From NCBI GenBank assembly GCA_022834735.1, contig BQKD01000001.1, forward strand, positions 1,465,659 to 1,529,658: a DNA stretch of 64,000 bases, read 5' to 3'. Shown here in pieces: positions 52,601-61,145 of the stretch. Below the pieces are notes generated by a model that worked only from the letters and a program-made list of their open reading frames with translations, made no database searches and was not told the origin of the DNA. This DNA is from Erysipelotrichaceae bacterium OPF54 (GTDB lineage: Bacteria > Bacillota_I > Bacilli_A > Erysipelotrichales > Erysipelotrichaceae). Each line of letters begins with the position of its first letter. Position 1 is the first letter of the stretch. The translations under genes and the position numbers were made by a program.

Positions 52601-55486
52601 CTATGGACTTCCCATAATTCGAAATTGATTGACCTTACCTGCTCTTTTTATAAAAGTCGATGTTGCCGCTAATACCTCTTGGTATTTTCCAGGCATATCT
52701 GACGTCTTACTCACTGAAGGCTGAACAACTACTATTTCTCCTCTTATAAAATGATCAGAACTTCTTAAATCAGCTAACATCTGATTATAATTTCCTTTTA
52801 GAAGTACACAATTTCCTCCATTATGCCTTTGCACAATCTTTTGTGGTAGTTTCCCTTTAACAGAAAACCATGTGATTGATTTTACGGCCTGTCCGCATAC
52901 CTCATAAATGTCTCCAATCATGGCATTGTAATTCTTTCCGGACATTTTCTTTACATGATACAACGAGACCACCATCTTGTTTTCTTCCTCATATATCGTA
53001 ATGAAATCCGCAATTTCACCTGATCCATGATCATACACAACATACTTATATCTTTTGTCAGCAAGTAAAATCTCTTGGAGAACACTCTGAATAGATCTAC
53101 TGGTCGTATCACCTTTTTTATTAAATTCTAACGAAATATCTGTTCCCAAAGCTTTCCAATTTATTGCTTCAATTAAATCCTTATCAAAAATATCTCCTTC
53201 ATAATTTCCAGGGTAATAATCTATCCCTTGAATAGTAGCATCATCAAGTGTTTTAAAAATCAAAGGGTTATCAGTTAAATAATCATGAAGAGTTATTACC
53301 CTCTTGCCATTTTTAATAGACATTGCAGCATCAACAGAAGTATATTTTCCTGATGTAGAACATCTTACTTTGGTTGCAAACAATTCATGAGATATACCTA
53401 TGATAATACTTTTTTTATCATTCTCTATATCGAGAACTTTCACTTGACAATCTATAAGCGGCACGAATGTACCGGTGGATAATAAGATATGGGGTGTCGA
53501 ACTATATGTCTTACCATGATAATCACAATAAAAAATATTATCAGGGTATGTTTCTAAGATTAGCGGTTGCTGTAGATTATCAAAATTCGTATTTGTTTTT
53601 ACTTTTAAATTTTGATTAATAATTTTCATTCCTATCTTATCAAGCCACTGTATATACTCACGTAATTCAAGATAAGTACTGCTCCACACTTTCGAAGCAC
53701 TGCTATAACCTATCGTAGATTCCTCTTGTGTTTCTTTATCAGTTGCTTTACAGAAAGCATGTCCTGCTGCATATAATCGACCTGTATCAGGATCAATAAC
53801 GGAACTTACATCAGATCCTGCTAATATTCTGTACGATTCTCCATTTTCACTTTGCATATTTAATAAACCAGAGTTAAATATTTCAAATCCTTCCATATTG
53901 CCTAGTACACGATGCATATGTGCTTTGGGCATCTGATCATAGGAAGAACAAAACGATAATACCAATTCTTCGTAAATTGATTCGGAATGTTTTGGCGAAT
54001 AAATATGAAGTAATCGTGTCTCTTTTTGGTAATGGATGATATATAACATATAGGACAAATTAATTTTTTCGCCATTACCGACCCATAATGGTGATTCATA
54101 ATCTACCCCAATTCCCACAACAGTGTTATCCTCTTTATTACGAAAAACACGATTAGCCACATTACAAATATCAGGAAAGTTACCATTTATATCAAAGTCA
54201 GATACTTGATATATTTTATCATGGCAATTTGGTTTAATAGCCTGAAGCGAAATATTATCTAAAATAGTAGTATCTTTTCCTAAAAATTCTTTATAATATT
54301 TTCGATCATCGATTTCTTTCTGATTTCTTCCTTCACTCATCCCAATAATCATATCCTGCCATACTGAATCTTTTGAATAAAGAGCTGTATTTTCAATTTG
54401 AAGTTCTTCATCATTTACTGCAATAAACTTTGCTGTTCCAATATTTACAGCATTGGTTCTTGCAAAACGGCCAATAAATTGCAAGGTATTCGCAAGCGAC
54501 TTATGTGGCGAATGAATTGCTGCTATTTTTAAGTTGGGAAAATCATACCCTTCTCCTAGCATATCAACACAAATTATTCCATCCAGCTCTCCTTTGTAGA
54601 GTTGTTCAATAGTCCTTTTTATCGTTGAATGAGCAACTGAACTATCAATTTTTTTTAAACGGAGAGTTGTATGTTCTGAATAGAGTGTTTCCAAAATAGT
54701 TGCGTTCTTTTTTGAATCTGTTCGAACCATCAAATAATGATCATATCCTTCATTTCTGTCATTTTGTAAAACTTCTTCTGCCTTTTTCGCGATATTTAAA
54801 TCCTTGTTTCCTGATTCATCAACTGGTACAAATTTTATTTCACCAAATATTCCATCTTCATATGCTTGAGATAATGGATAATCAAAAATTATCTCTCCTG
54901 AAATTTCTTTTCTATCTAATCTAAAAGGAGTTGCAGTAAATAATACATGGCATCGCTCTTTCAAATTGATAAGAATTTGTTGCCATGTAGTAGCTGGAAC
55001 ATGGTGGGCCTCATCTATCTCAACAAGATCAATGTTTTCTCGAGCCCATGATGATTCACTTAAACTAAGCGCACAATTCGGTGTAGCGATAATAACATCC
55101 GATTTCTTAAGTACAGAAATCATCTGATCATTATACTTGTGTGTCATTTCATACACTATCGGCTTTTTTATAGTATTTGGAAATACTTGTGCTTTACACA
55201 ACGTCCGTAAACTTTGAAAGTCTTCTGTGATTTGTCCACGTACCATCTTACTAGGGGTAACTATCAAAACTTTTTCTTTAGTCAGCACATATGGTGCCAT
55301 CATAAGCACTGCTGTTTTTCCTGATCCTGTTGGCATAACGATAATAGAGGTATCTTTGCTTTTCAGAGCATTGAAAGATGCAAGTGCGTGAATCGCACCT
55401 ATTTGTGCATTACGTAATCCAGGACTAGAATCAGAACAAATCGGATATTTCAATTCATTATAATTTTTTGTAAAATACTTACTCAT
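52601..55486 (-). CDS. DEAD/DEAH-box helicase with C-terminal nuclease-like domain
   Basis: A 961-residue SF2 enzyme: Q-like motif and Walker A MPTGSGKT (51-58), DEAH (158-161), TATPFR, and motif VI QFIGRFAR. Residues about 450-800 are unrecognised. The C-terminal 146 residues contain YDHGSGEIADFI (D819, E824, D827), then VVSLYHVKK (H844, K846) and GDIYEVCGQAVKSITW, a spacing like a PD-(D/E)XK-type nuclease core. AT-rich composition, a brxL relic on one side and an interrupted gene plus IS on the other suggest a mobile defence island. The frame is intact. Anti-phage function is inference. Confidence 0.8.
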   Translation of the reverse strand: MSKYFTKNYNELKYPICSDSSPGLRNAQIGAIHALASFNALKSKDTSIIVMPTGSGKTAVLMMAPYVLTKEKVLIVTPSKMVRGQITEDFQSLRTLCKAQVFPNTIKKPIVYEMTHKYNDQMISVLKKSDVIIATPNCALSLSESSWARENIDLVEIDEAHHVPATTWQQILINLKERCHVLFTATPFRLDRKEISGEIIFDYPLSQAYEDGIFGEIKFVPVDESGNKDLNIAKKAEEVLQNDRNEGYDHYLMVRTDSKKNATILETLYSEHTTLRLKKIDSSVAHSTIKRTIEQLYKGELDGIICVDMLGEGYDFPNLKIAAIHSPHKSLANTLQFIGRFARTNAVNIGTAKFIAVNDEELQIENTALYSKDSVWQDMIIGMSEGRNQKEIDDRKYYKEFLGKDTTILDNISLQAIKPNCHDKIYQVSDFDINGNFPDICNVANRVFRNKEDNTVVGIGVDYESPLWVGNGEKINLSYMLYIIHYQKETRLLHIYSPKHSESIYEELVLSFCSSYDQMPKAHMHRVLGNMEGFEIFNSGLLNMQSENGESYRILAGSDVSSVIDPDTGRLYAAGHAFCKATDKETQEESTIGYSSASKVWSSTYLELREYIQWLDKIGMKIINQNLKVKTNTNFDNLQQPLILETYPDNIFYCDYHGKTYSSTPHILLSTGTFVPLIDCQVKVLDIENDKKSIIIGISHELFATKVRCSTSGKYTSVDAAMSIKNGKRVITLHDYLTDNPLIFKTLDDATIQGIDYYPGNYEGDIFDKDLIEAINWKALGTDISLEFNKKGDTTSRSIQSVLQEILLADKRYKYVVYDHGSGEIADFITIYEEENKMVVSLYHVKKMSGKNYNAMIGDIYEVCGQAVKSITWFSVKGKLPQKIVQRHNGGNCVLLKGNYNQMLADLRSSDHFIRGEIVVVQPSVSKTSDMPGKYQEVLAATSTFIKRAGKVNQFRIMGSP

Positions 55487-55637
55487 TAAAAACTCCCATA
55501 ACTCAAAATTTCTTAACTGAAGAAATCAAATTCATCAATTGTAAAAGCGATGTCAATTTAATATTCTTCTTTTTGCGGTATCTGCAGATCCGTTTCATCT
55601 GCGATGACTAAATAGTAACTTACCCTTAGATAATAAG
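55487..55637 (-). other. Gene remnant between the IS and the helicase
   Basis: Minus-strand sequence next to the IS stays open for about 25 codons (YLVIADETDLQIPQKEEY), meets one in-frame TAA, and continues IDIAFTIDEFDFFS before a stop. It is the probable 3' end of a gene lost when the IS inserted or recombined. Confidence 0.4.
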
Positions 55638-55653
55638 AAAAGTAGAACTACAT
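55638..55653. repeat. Left terminal inverted repeat of the second IS
   Basis: Perfect inverted partner of 57382-57397. Confidence 0.85.
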
Positions 55654-57267
55654 TTTTCCCAGTATTCTATGCTTCTCATCCTTGAGATCCACATAGTTTG
55701 GAATGCTGATTTCTAAAAGCTTGTAATACTCTTTGACTTTCTTATTCGGCACTTCGACGATGGCTTCCTCATTGTGATTCTTAAAACACATCAGGGATTG
55801 TGTTTTCCCGAACAGCCGGCTTGTGGAGATACCTACTGCTTCCATTTCTTTGCGTACCAGCAGCAGAACGATCGTATCGATAATATCATGGAGAATCTTT
55901 CCTCTTACGGTCTGATCTGTCCATTTCGACAGTGGCAGCAGTTCCAGATACTCCTTGCTCGTCTTGAATACGGTCTCGATCTCCGTTCGGCAGAAATAGC
56001 GATACAGCAGATCTTCCGGTGTCGTATCGATGTTGGAAAGCAGGACGAAATAACCGTACTTTACGGTCATCCAGTCTTTGTCCTTGTCTTTCATCGCCAC
56101 ATACTCCTCTTCGTGTTCTTCCAGATAATTGCGGAAACGAAGAAGGGCGTTATTATGGTCTACATATACATAGGCGTATTCTTCGTGCTTGCCAAACAAA
56201 GTGATCTTCTTCTTTCTGCCGAAGTACGTGTGATCCTTCCGTATGAACTGGTATTTGCCTTTGTTGAACTGATCCTTGAACTGCCAATACAAGTCTTTGT
56301 ACGGGTATCCTCTTCTGGCAGGCATCCGGCTGATGATCCTTTTCCCGCTTCCGATATGGAATGCTTCGATCAGCGGTCTGCACACATAGCCTGCATCCAG
56401 CACCAGCGATTCGATCTCGATATCGAGCGAAGCGGCGACATCGTTGATCGTATTCATGATCGTGCTCAGATCCAGAAGATTTCCCGGAATGATGTCATAC
56501 CATACCGGCAGCCCCGTCTTCTCGTCAAGGACGAGGACAAGACGCGTCTGTACTGGAGAAGAGGAGATTCCATGACAGCTCAGCGCGTTGAACGGATTGT
56601 TCGTGATCTGATTGGGAAGCGGTGTCGAATCCACATAACAGCCTCGTCCAAACTTCGGATCTTTCCTGCGCATGAGCCGGACAAACGCTTTGAAGAAGTC
56701 CATGCGCACCTTGCCATTGCCCATCATCGAATAAAAGATCGTATCCGAGCGGAGGGTGCTCAGTATCAAGTCTTCGAACAGATAAGAAGCATAGGATTTC
56801 TCTATAAAATCATCGCATCCGATATGGGATCCGTCTTTAAGGATGCCGTGAAGCAGGTGAGCAAGAAAGCGTTCAAGTTCCTCTTTTTTCGGAAAAACAG
56901 ACTGAAATACAGAGAGCAGGCCATGTTTTTCTAAAAAACGAAGAAGCAGGAAAACATCACCGAAAACCGTATGGATCTGAGGTTTCGGGAACAATTCAGA
57001 ATAAATCGTTTCTTTAGCGGTGTCGGAAACAGGAGAAAAAGTACCTGAAACGGCATCGAACTCGACAAGACCTCTGGTAGGAGAAAGAAAAACGCCCGAT
57101 TTTTTATCTTCAGACAGAGAAATGACCTTGCCAAGACGCTCGCGTACTCTTTGCGTGCTATGATTTTTCTTTCCGGAGACATAAACCGATTCGACGATAG
57201 AAGCGGAACCGGAAACAATGCGGTTATTTGAATCTCTGACAAGTTTTTGAACTTTAATGAAAGCCAT
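55648..57267 (-). CDS. DDE transposase of the IS4/IS1634 superfamily
   Basis: A 539-residue transposase. Catalytic blocks are YVDSTPLPN (first Asp), SLVLDAGYVCRPLI (second Asp) and YRYFCRTEIETVFKTSKEYLELLPL region with the Glu of the YREK-type motif. The N-terminus (HSTQRVRERLGKVISLSEDKKSG) matches the leader region of this superfamily. ATG at 57267 is preceded by GGAGTG. The frame is complete and the inverted repeats are intact, so it could be mobile. Confidence 0.92.
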   Translation of the reverse strand: MAFIKVQKLVRDSNNRIVSGSASIVESVYVSGKKNHSTQRVRERLGKVISLSEDKKSGVFLSPTRGLVEFDAVSGTFSPVSDTAKETIYSELFPKPQIHTVFGDVFLLLRFLEKHGLLSVFQSVFPKKEELERFLAHLLHGILKDGSHIGCDDFIEKSYASYLFEDLILSTLRSDTIFYSMMGNGKVRMDFFKAFVRLMRRKDPKFGRGCYVDSTPLPNQITNNPFNALSCHGISSSPVQTRLVLVLDEKTGLPVWYDIIPGNLLDLSTIMNTINDVAASLDIEIESLVLDAGYVCRPLIEAFHIGSGKRIISRMPARRGYPYKDLYWQFKDQFNKGKYQFIRKDHTYFGRKKKITLFGKHEEYAYVYVDHNNALLRFRNYLEEHEEEYVAMKDKDKDWMTVKYGYFVLLSNIDTTPEDLLYRYFCRTEIETVFKTSKEYLELLPLSKWTDQTVRGKILHDIIDTIVLLLVRKEMEAVGISTSRLFGKTQSLMCFKNHNEEAIVEVPNKKVKEYYKLLEISIPNYVDLKDEKHRILGKM

Positions 57268-57381
57268 GATGAACACTCCATCTCTTTTGAATGCTAAGTA
57301 GAACTATATAAAGTATAGCACAGCTTATATCAAAAGTTAAAAATATGGTTTATATAAAGCAAACAATCCTTTGCCAAGCAG

Positions 57382-57397
57382 ATGTAGTTCTACTTTT
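57382..57397. repeat. Right terminal inverted repeat of the second IS
   Basis: Perfect inverted partner of 55638-55653. Confidence 0.85.
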
Positions 57398-57529
57398 GCG
57401 CTCATCTAAAGTTAAATCACTTATGTTGTCGGGCTGTTTCTGTTTGAAATCCCAAAACTCTGTTTCTTTTCTTTGTTTAATAAAATACTGTACCTTCTTT
57501 TCCAGTGATAACTTTCTAAAGTCAAACAT
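57398..57529 (-). pseudogene. 5' stub of an AlbA_2-domain-type gene cut by the IS
   Basis: An ATG at 57529 with AGGAGC upstream opens 44 native codons, then runs into the IS end and stops 15 codons later. The stub contains QRKETEFWDFKQKQPDNISD, which resembles the start of AlbA_2/AAA-4-type proteins (ETEFxxFK...). The remainder of the gene is missing on the other side of the IS, so insertion was accompanied by deletion. Confidence 0.55.
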
Positions 57530-57563
57530 TAAATGCTCCTATTCTGTTCAATTCTTTCATGGC

Positions 57564-57596
57564 TAAAAAACAAAGAGCCGGATCTCTCCAGCTCTT
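57564..57596 (-). terminator. Intrinsic terminator of ppdK
   Basis: Minus-strand AGAGCTGG/CCGGCTCT stem (one G-T pair), 6-nt loop, T-rich tail, 20 bp past the ppdK stop. Confidence 0.75.
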
Positions 57597-57615
57597 CATC
57601 CGATTATATGTTCAA

Positions 57616-60246
57616 TTATTTTTCGTTTTCAATCGTAGCCTGTGCTGCTGCCAGACGTGCAATCGGTACACGATAAGGCGAGCAGGATACATAGTTCAGG
57701 CCCACTTTGTCAACAAAGTGAATGGAAGCAGGGTCTCCGCCATGCTCGCCGCAGACACCAAGTTTGATATCAGGACGAGTCTGACGGCCTAGGCTGGCTG
57801 CCATTTCGATCAGTTTGCCTACACCAGTCTGATCAAGACGCGCAAACGGATCCGATTCATAGATCTTGGCCTTGTAGTATTCAGGCAGGAACTTGCCCGC
57901 ATCATCACGGGAGAAGCCGAATGTCAGCTGAGTCAGGTCATTCGTACCGAATGAGAAGAATTCAGCATCTTTGGCGATCTCGTCTGCAAGCAGGGCCGCA
58001 CGAGGAACTTCGATCATCGTACCAACATGATATTTCATATCCGAACCAGCTTCATTCAGGATCTTGTCTGCCGTTGTCGTGACGATCTTCTTGACATATT
58101 TCAGCTCTGCCAGATCGCCGATCAGAGGCAGCATGATTTCAGGAACCAGATTCCAGTCAGGATGCGCTTTATTTACGTTCAGGGCCGCTTTGATGACTGC
58201 AGCCGTCTGCATCTGGGCAATACCAGGATTGGAAACCGCCAGACGCGAACCGCGATGCCCCATCATCGGATTGACTTCGTGCAGATTGGAAATCACCTGG
58301 TTCAGCTCATCCAGACTAATATTCATTTCTTTCGCAAGATCAGCGATGTCATCCGGATTGGTAGGAACAAATTCGTGCAGAGGCGGATCCAGGTAACGGA
58401 TCGTGACAGGACGTCCGCCCATTGCCTCGTAAATTCCTTCAAAGTCTTTCTGCTGCATCGGTTCGAGCTTGGCAAGAGCCGCTTTCATCTGATCTTCAGT
58501 CTTGGCAACGATCATTTCGCGGATCGCCTTGATCTTATCGCCTTCGAAGAACATATGCTCTGTACGAACAAGACCGATTCCTTCGGCCCCGAACGCAACC
58601 GCCTGCGCCGCATCACGTGGCGTGTCGGCATTCGTGCGGATCTTCAGACGACGACGTTCGTCAGCCCATTTCATGAAGCGTTCGAAATCGCCGGAAATCG
58701 TTGCAGGCACGGTCTTGACCGCTTCCCCGTAAACGTTACCGGTCGATCCGTCGATCGAGATCCAGTCGCCGCGGTTGAATTTCTTGCCGTTTACAACAAA
58801 ATATCCTTCGTCATCGTGCATTTCGATATCGCCAGCACCCGATACGCAGCACGCACCCATACCACGCGCCACGACCGCCGCATGGCTCGTCATACCGCCG
58901 CGTACAGTAAGGATACCTTGCGATACCGCCATACCTTCGATATCTTCCGGAGACGTTTCCAGACGCACAAGAATGACCTTCTTGCCTTTGTCGGCTTCTT
59001 CTTTTGCTTCTTCTGCAGAGAATACGATCTGTCCGGTACCCGCTCCAGGCGATGCAGGAAGTGCAGTCGTGATCACTTCGGCTGCCGCGAGAGCGTCCGC
59101 ATCGAACATCGGGTGAAGAAGCGAATCAAGCTGCTGAGGTTCGACCATCATCAGCGCCTCATCCGTATTGATCAGGCCTTCATCCACCATGTCGCACGCG
59201 ATCTTCAAAGCCGCCTGCGCAGTACGCTTGCCGTTACGCGTCTGCAGCATGAACAGTTTGCCGTTTTCGATCGTAAACTCCATGTCCTGCATATTTTTAT
59301 AATGATGCTCCAGCTTGGAGCAGATATCTACGAACTGATCGTAAGCAGAAGGAGAAACCTCTTTCAGCTGATCGATCTTCTGCGGAGTGCGGACGCCGGC
59401 TACTACGTCTTCGCCCTGCGCGTTCATCAGGAATTCTCCGTACAGTTTGTTTTCTCCGGTCGCAGGGTTTCTCGTGAACGCGACACCTGTACCGCAGTCC
59501 TCGCCCATATTTCCGAAAACCATCATCTGTACATTGACAGCCGTTCCCCAGTCGCCAGGAATATCGTTCATACGGCGGTAGTAGATGGCGCGATCGTTGT
59601 TCCATGAACGGAACACAGCCTCGATTGCCTGCATCATCTGTTCTGTCGGATCGGTCGGGAAATCCTCGTTCAGACCTTCGCGGTAAAATTCCTTGAACCG
59701 CTTCACAAGTTCCTTCATATCGTCGGCCGTCAGCTCGAGGTCGTCCTTGATCCCCCGTTCCGCCTTCAGTTCGTCGATGATCTCTTCGAAACGCTTTTTC
59801 GAAAGCCCTTTGACAACATCCGCGAACATCTGAATGAAACGGCGGTATGAATCATAGGCAAAACGCGGATTGCCGCTCTTTTTCGCGATCGTGTCCGCAA
59901 CGACATCGTTAATGCCCAGGTTCAGGATCGTATCCATCATGCCAGGCATGCTGGCCCGTGCACCCGAACGAACCGAAACGAGCAGCGGATTTTCAGCATC
60001 GCCGAATTTTTTTCCTGTTTCCTCTTCAAGCACCGCAAGATAATCCATGATCTGGCTTCTGATCTCGTCGTTGATCACTTCGCCGTCATCATAATACTTG
60101 TTGCATGCTTCCGTAGTGATAGTGAACCCGTTCGGAACCGGCATTCCCAATTTGCTCATTTCCGCAAGGTTCGCACCTTTTCCGCCAAGGAGATTGCGCA
60201 TATTCGCATCGCCTTCGTTGAAAAGGTAAACATACTTCTTTTCCAT
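57616..60246 (-). CDS. ppdK: Pyruvate, phosphate dikinase
   Basis: An 876-residue enzyme interconverting PEP + AMP + PPi and pyruvate + ATP + Pi, central to PEP metabolism in anaerobes. The N-terminal ATP-grasp part begins EGDANMRNLLGGKGANLAEM; the phosphohistidine domain has GGMTSHAAVVARGMGACCVSG with the catalytic His; the C-terminal TIM barrel has IGLVRTEHMFF and LGVCGEHGGDP with the catalytic Cys. ATG at 60246 follows GGGAGG; an upstream in-frame extension crosses the cre site and promoter. CcpA control is suggested by an exact cre match in the leader. Confidence 0.96.
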   Translation of the reverse strand: MEKKYVYLFNEGDANMRNLLGGKGANLAEMSKLGMPVPNGFTITTEACNKYYDDGEVINDEIRSQIMDYLAVLEEETGKKFGDAENPLLVSVRSGARASMPGMMDTILNLGINDVVADTIAKKSGNPRFAYDSYRRFIQMFADVVKGLSKKRFEEIIDELKAERGIKDDLELTADDMKELVKRFKEFYREGLNEDFPTDPTEQMMQAIEAVFRSWNNDRAIYYRRMNDIPGDWGTAVNVQMMVFGNMGEDCGTGVAFTRNPATGENKLYGEFLMNAQGEDVVAGVRTPQKIDQLKEVSPSAYDQFVDICSKLEHHYKNMQDMEFTIENGKLFMLQTRNGKRTAQAALKIACDMVDEGLINTDEALMMVEPQQLDSLLHPMFDADALAAAEVITTALPASPGAGTGQIVFSAEEAKEEADKGKKVILVRLETSPEDIEGMAVSQGILTVRGGMTSHAAVVARGMGACCVSGAGDIEMHDDEGYFVVNGKKFNRGDWISIDGSTGNVYGEAVKTVPATISGDFERFMKWADERRRLKIRTNADTPRDAAQAVAFGAEGIGLVRTEHMFFEGDKIKAIREMIVAKTEDQMKAALAKLEPMQQKDFEGIYEAMGGRPVTIRYLDPPLHEFVPTNPDDIADLAKEMNISLDELNQVISNLHEVNPMMGHRGSRLAVSNPGIAQMQTAAVIKAALNVNKAHPDWNLVPEIMLPLIGDLAELKYVKKIVTTTADKILNEAGSDMKYHVGTMIEVPRAALLADEIAKDAEFFSFGTNDLTQLTFGFSRDDAGKFLPEYYKAKIYESDPFARLDQTGVGKLIEMAASLGRQTRPDIKLGVCGEHGGDPASIHFVDKVGLNYVSCSPYRVPIARLAAAQATIENEK

Positions 60247-60281
60247 TACGTTTCCTCCCTTAAAATTGTAAATAGATTTTT

Positions 60282-60309
60282 TGTAACCGTTTACATCATA
60301 AGGAGTATA
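60282..60309 (-). promoter_or_regulatory. ppdK promoter region with exact cre site
   Basis: The 14-mer TGTAACCGTTTACA (60282-60295) fits every position of the CcpA consensus TGWAANCGNTNWCA. A minus-strand TATACT (60309-60304) lies just upstream, placing cre at about +3 to +16, a position for road-block repression. A CACATTATGTG palindrome follows at about 60311-60321. Confidence 0.65.
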
Positions 60310-60504
60310 ACACATTATGTGAAACGATACCACATAAATTGTAAAAATTTATATTTTTCAGTCACAACAATTTAATTTTGTCGGAAAATATGATTGAATA
60401 TTGCACTCCGGATCCATGAACCAGCTGTTTCCTCTTTCTTTTTCGGACCCGGCGATAGGAATTCAGGACATTTATATTGGAAACTATGCCTAATTTGGGT
60501 AAAA
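60310..60504. other. Intergenic stretch between ppdK promoter and spx terminator
   Basis: Apart from the small CACATTATGTG palindrome at its start, about 180 bp with no reading frame or structure that I can interpret. Confidence 0.4.
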
Positions 60505-60535
60505 TAAAAAAGCAGAATTGCTACAATTCTGCTTT
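60505..60535 (-). terminator. Intrinsic terminator of spx
   Basis: Minus-strand AAAAGCAGAATTG/CAATTCTGCTTTT stem with a TAG loop and T-run. Confidence 0.85.
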
Positions 60536-60546
60536 TGCTTCGATTG

Positions 60547-61005
60547 TTATAAATCGAGCACTAATTCGTCCTGTCTTTCAAGCCTGCGTACATTATAGCA
60601 GATCTCAAGACTTGAGCAGGATGCAGGACAGCGGTCTTCGGACCGCATACGGATCTCAGCCGGCGCAAGTGAAGTGATCTCCTCTTCATCAAAGCCTACG
60701 ACAACACTGTTTTTAGATAAAATGATCGGGCGTTTCAGTACAGATGGATTATCCTGGATAAACGTTATCAACTCATTCATGGACATATCATCAAAATTTT
60801 TATTAAGTGAGCGATAAGCATTCGACCGAGTCGAAATAATATCCTGCGTGCCGTTTTCGCATCTCGACAACAGGTATTTGATTTCGTCTTCCCTCATCAG
60901 CGTAGTAAAAATGTTTTTTTCAATAAATTGGATATGGTTGTCCTTCAACCACTGTTTGGCCTTCCGGCAGCTTGCACAGCCGGACGACGTATATAGCAAT
61001 AACAT
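60547..61005 (-). CDS. spx: Spx/ArsC-family redox regulator with extra C-terminal cysteines
   Basis: A 152-residue thioredoxin-fold protein. The redox pair is C10-A-S-C13 (SGCASCRKAK), the alpha-helix for RNA polymerase contact follows, and RPIILSKNSVVVGFDEEE carries the family RPI element. It is about 20 residues longer than Bacillus Spx; the tail contains CPASCSSLEIC, three more cysteines that could bind metal or sense thiol stress. Spx acts by binding the alpha subunit of RNA polymerase, and ArsC-like reductase function is less likely. It is monocistronic. Confidence 0.88.
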   Translation of the reverse strand: MLLLYTSSGCASCRKAKQWLKDNHIQFIEKNIFTTLMREDEIKYLLSRCENGTQDIISTRSNAYRSLNKNFDDMSMNELITFIQDNPSVLKRPIILSKNSVVVGFDEEEITSLAPAEIRMRSEDRCPASCSSLEICYNVRRLERQDELVLDL

Positions 61006-61145
61006 TTGAGCCTCCCGATATGTCTAGAGCCATTGTAGCATGTTTGAGATCCTAAAAAAAGGAGATAATGAAAAGGTTTTCAAAAAAATGTGCAATTTAT
61101 GCAACTGATGATACAATATTCGTGCAAATAGGAGGAACAATCACA

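Larger units (their letters stand above)
55638..57397. mobile_element. IS4/IS1634-superfamily insertion sequence, about 1.76 kb
   Basis: Bounded by perfect 16-bp inverted repeats AAAAGTAGAACTACAT (55638-55653) and ATGTAGTTCTACTTTT (57382-57397). One transposase gene fills it. No target duplication is visible in the flanks, which suggests loss of flanking DNA after insertion. It is different from the element at 12 kb. Confidence 0.85.

Noticed and set aside
55487..55637. Long target duplication for the second IS
   Set aside because: The 150 bp left of the element share no matching stretch with the DNA right of 57397.
61006..61145. T-box riboswitch upstream of trpS
   Set aside because: No AGGGTGG antiterminator bulge, specifier stem or terminator is present in the 140 bp leader.
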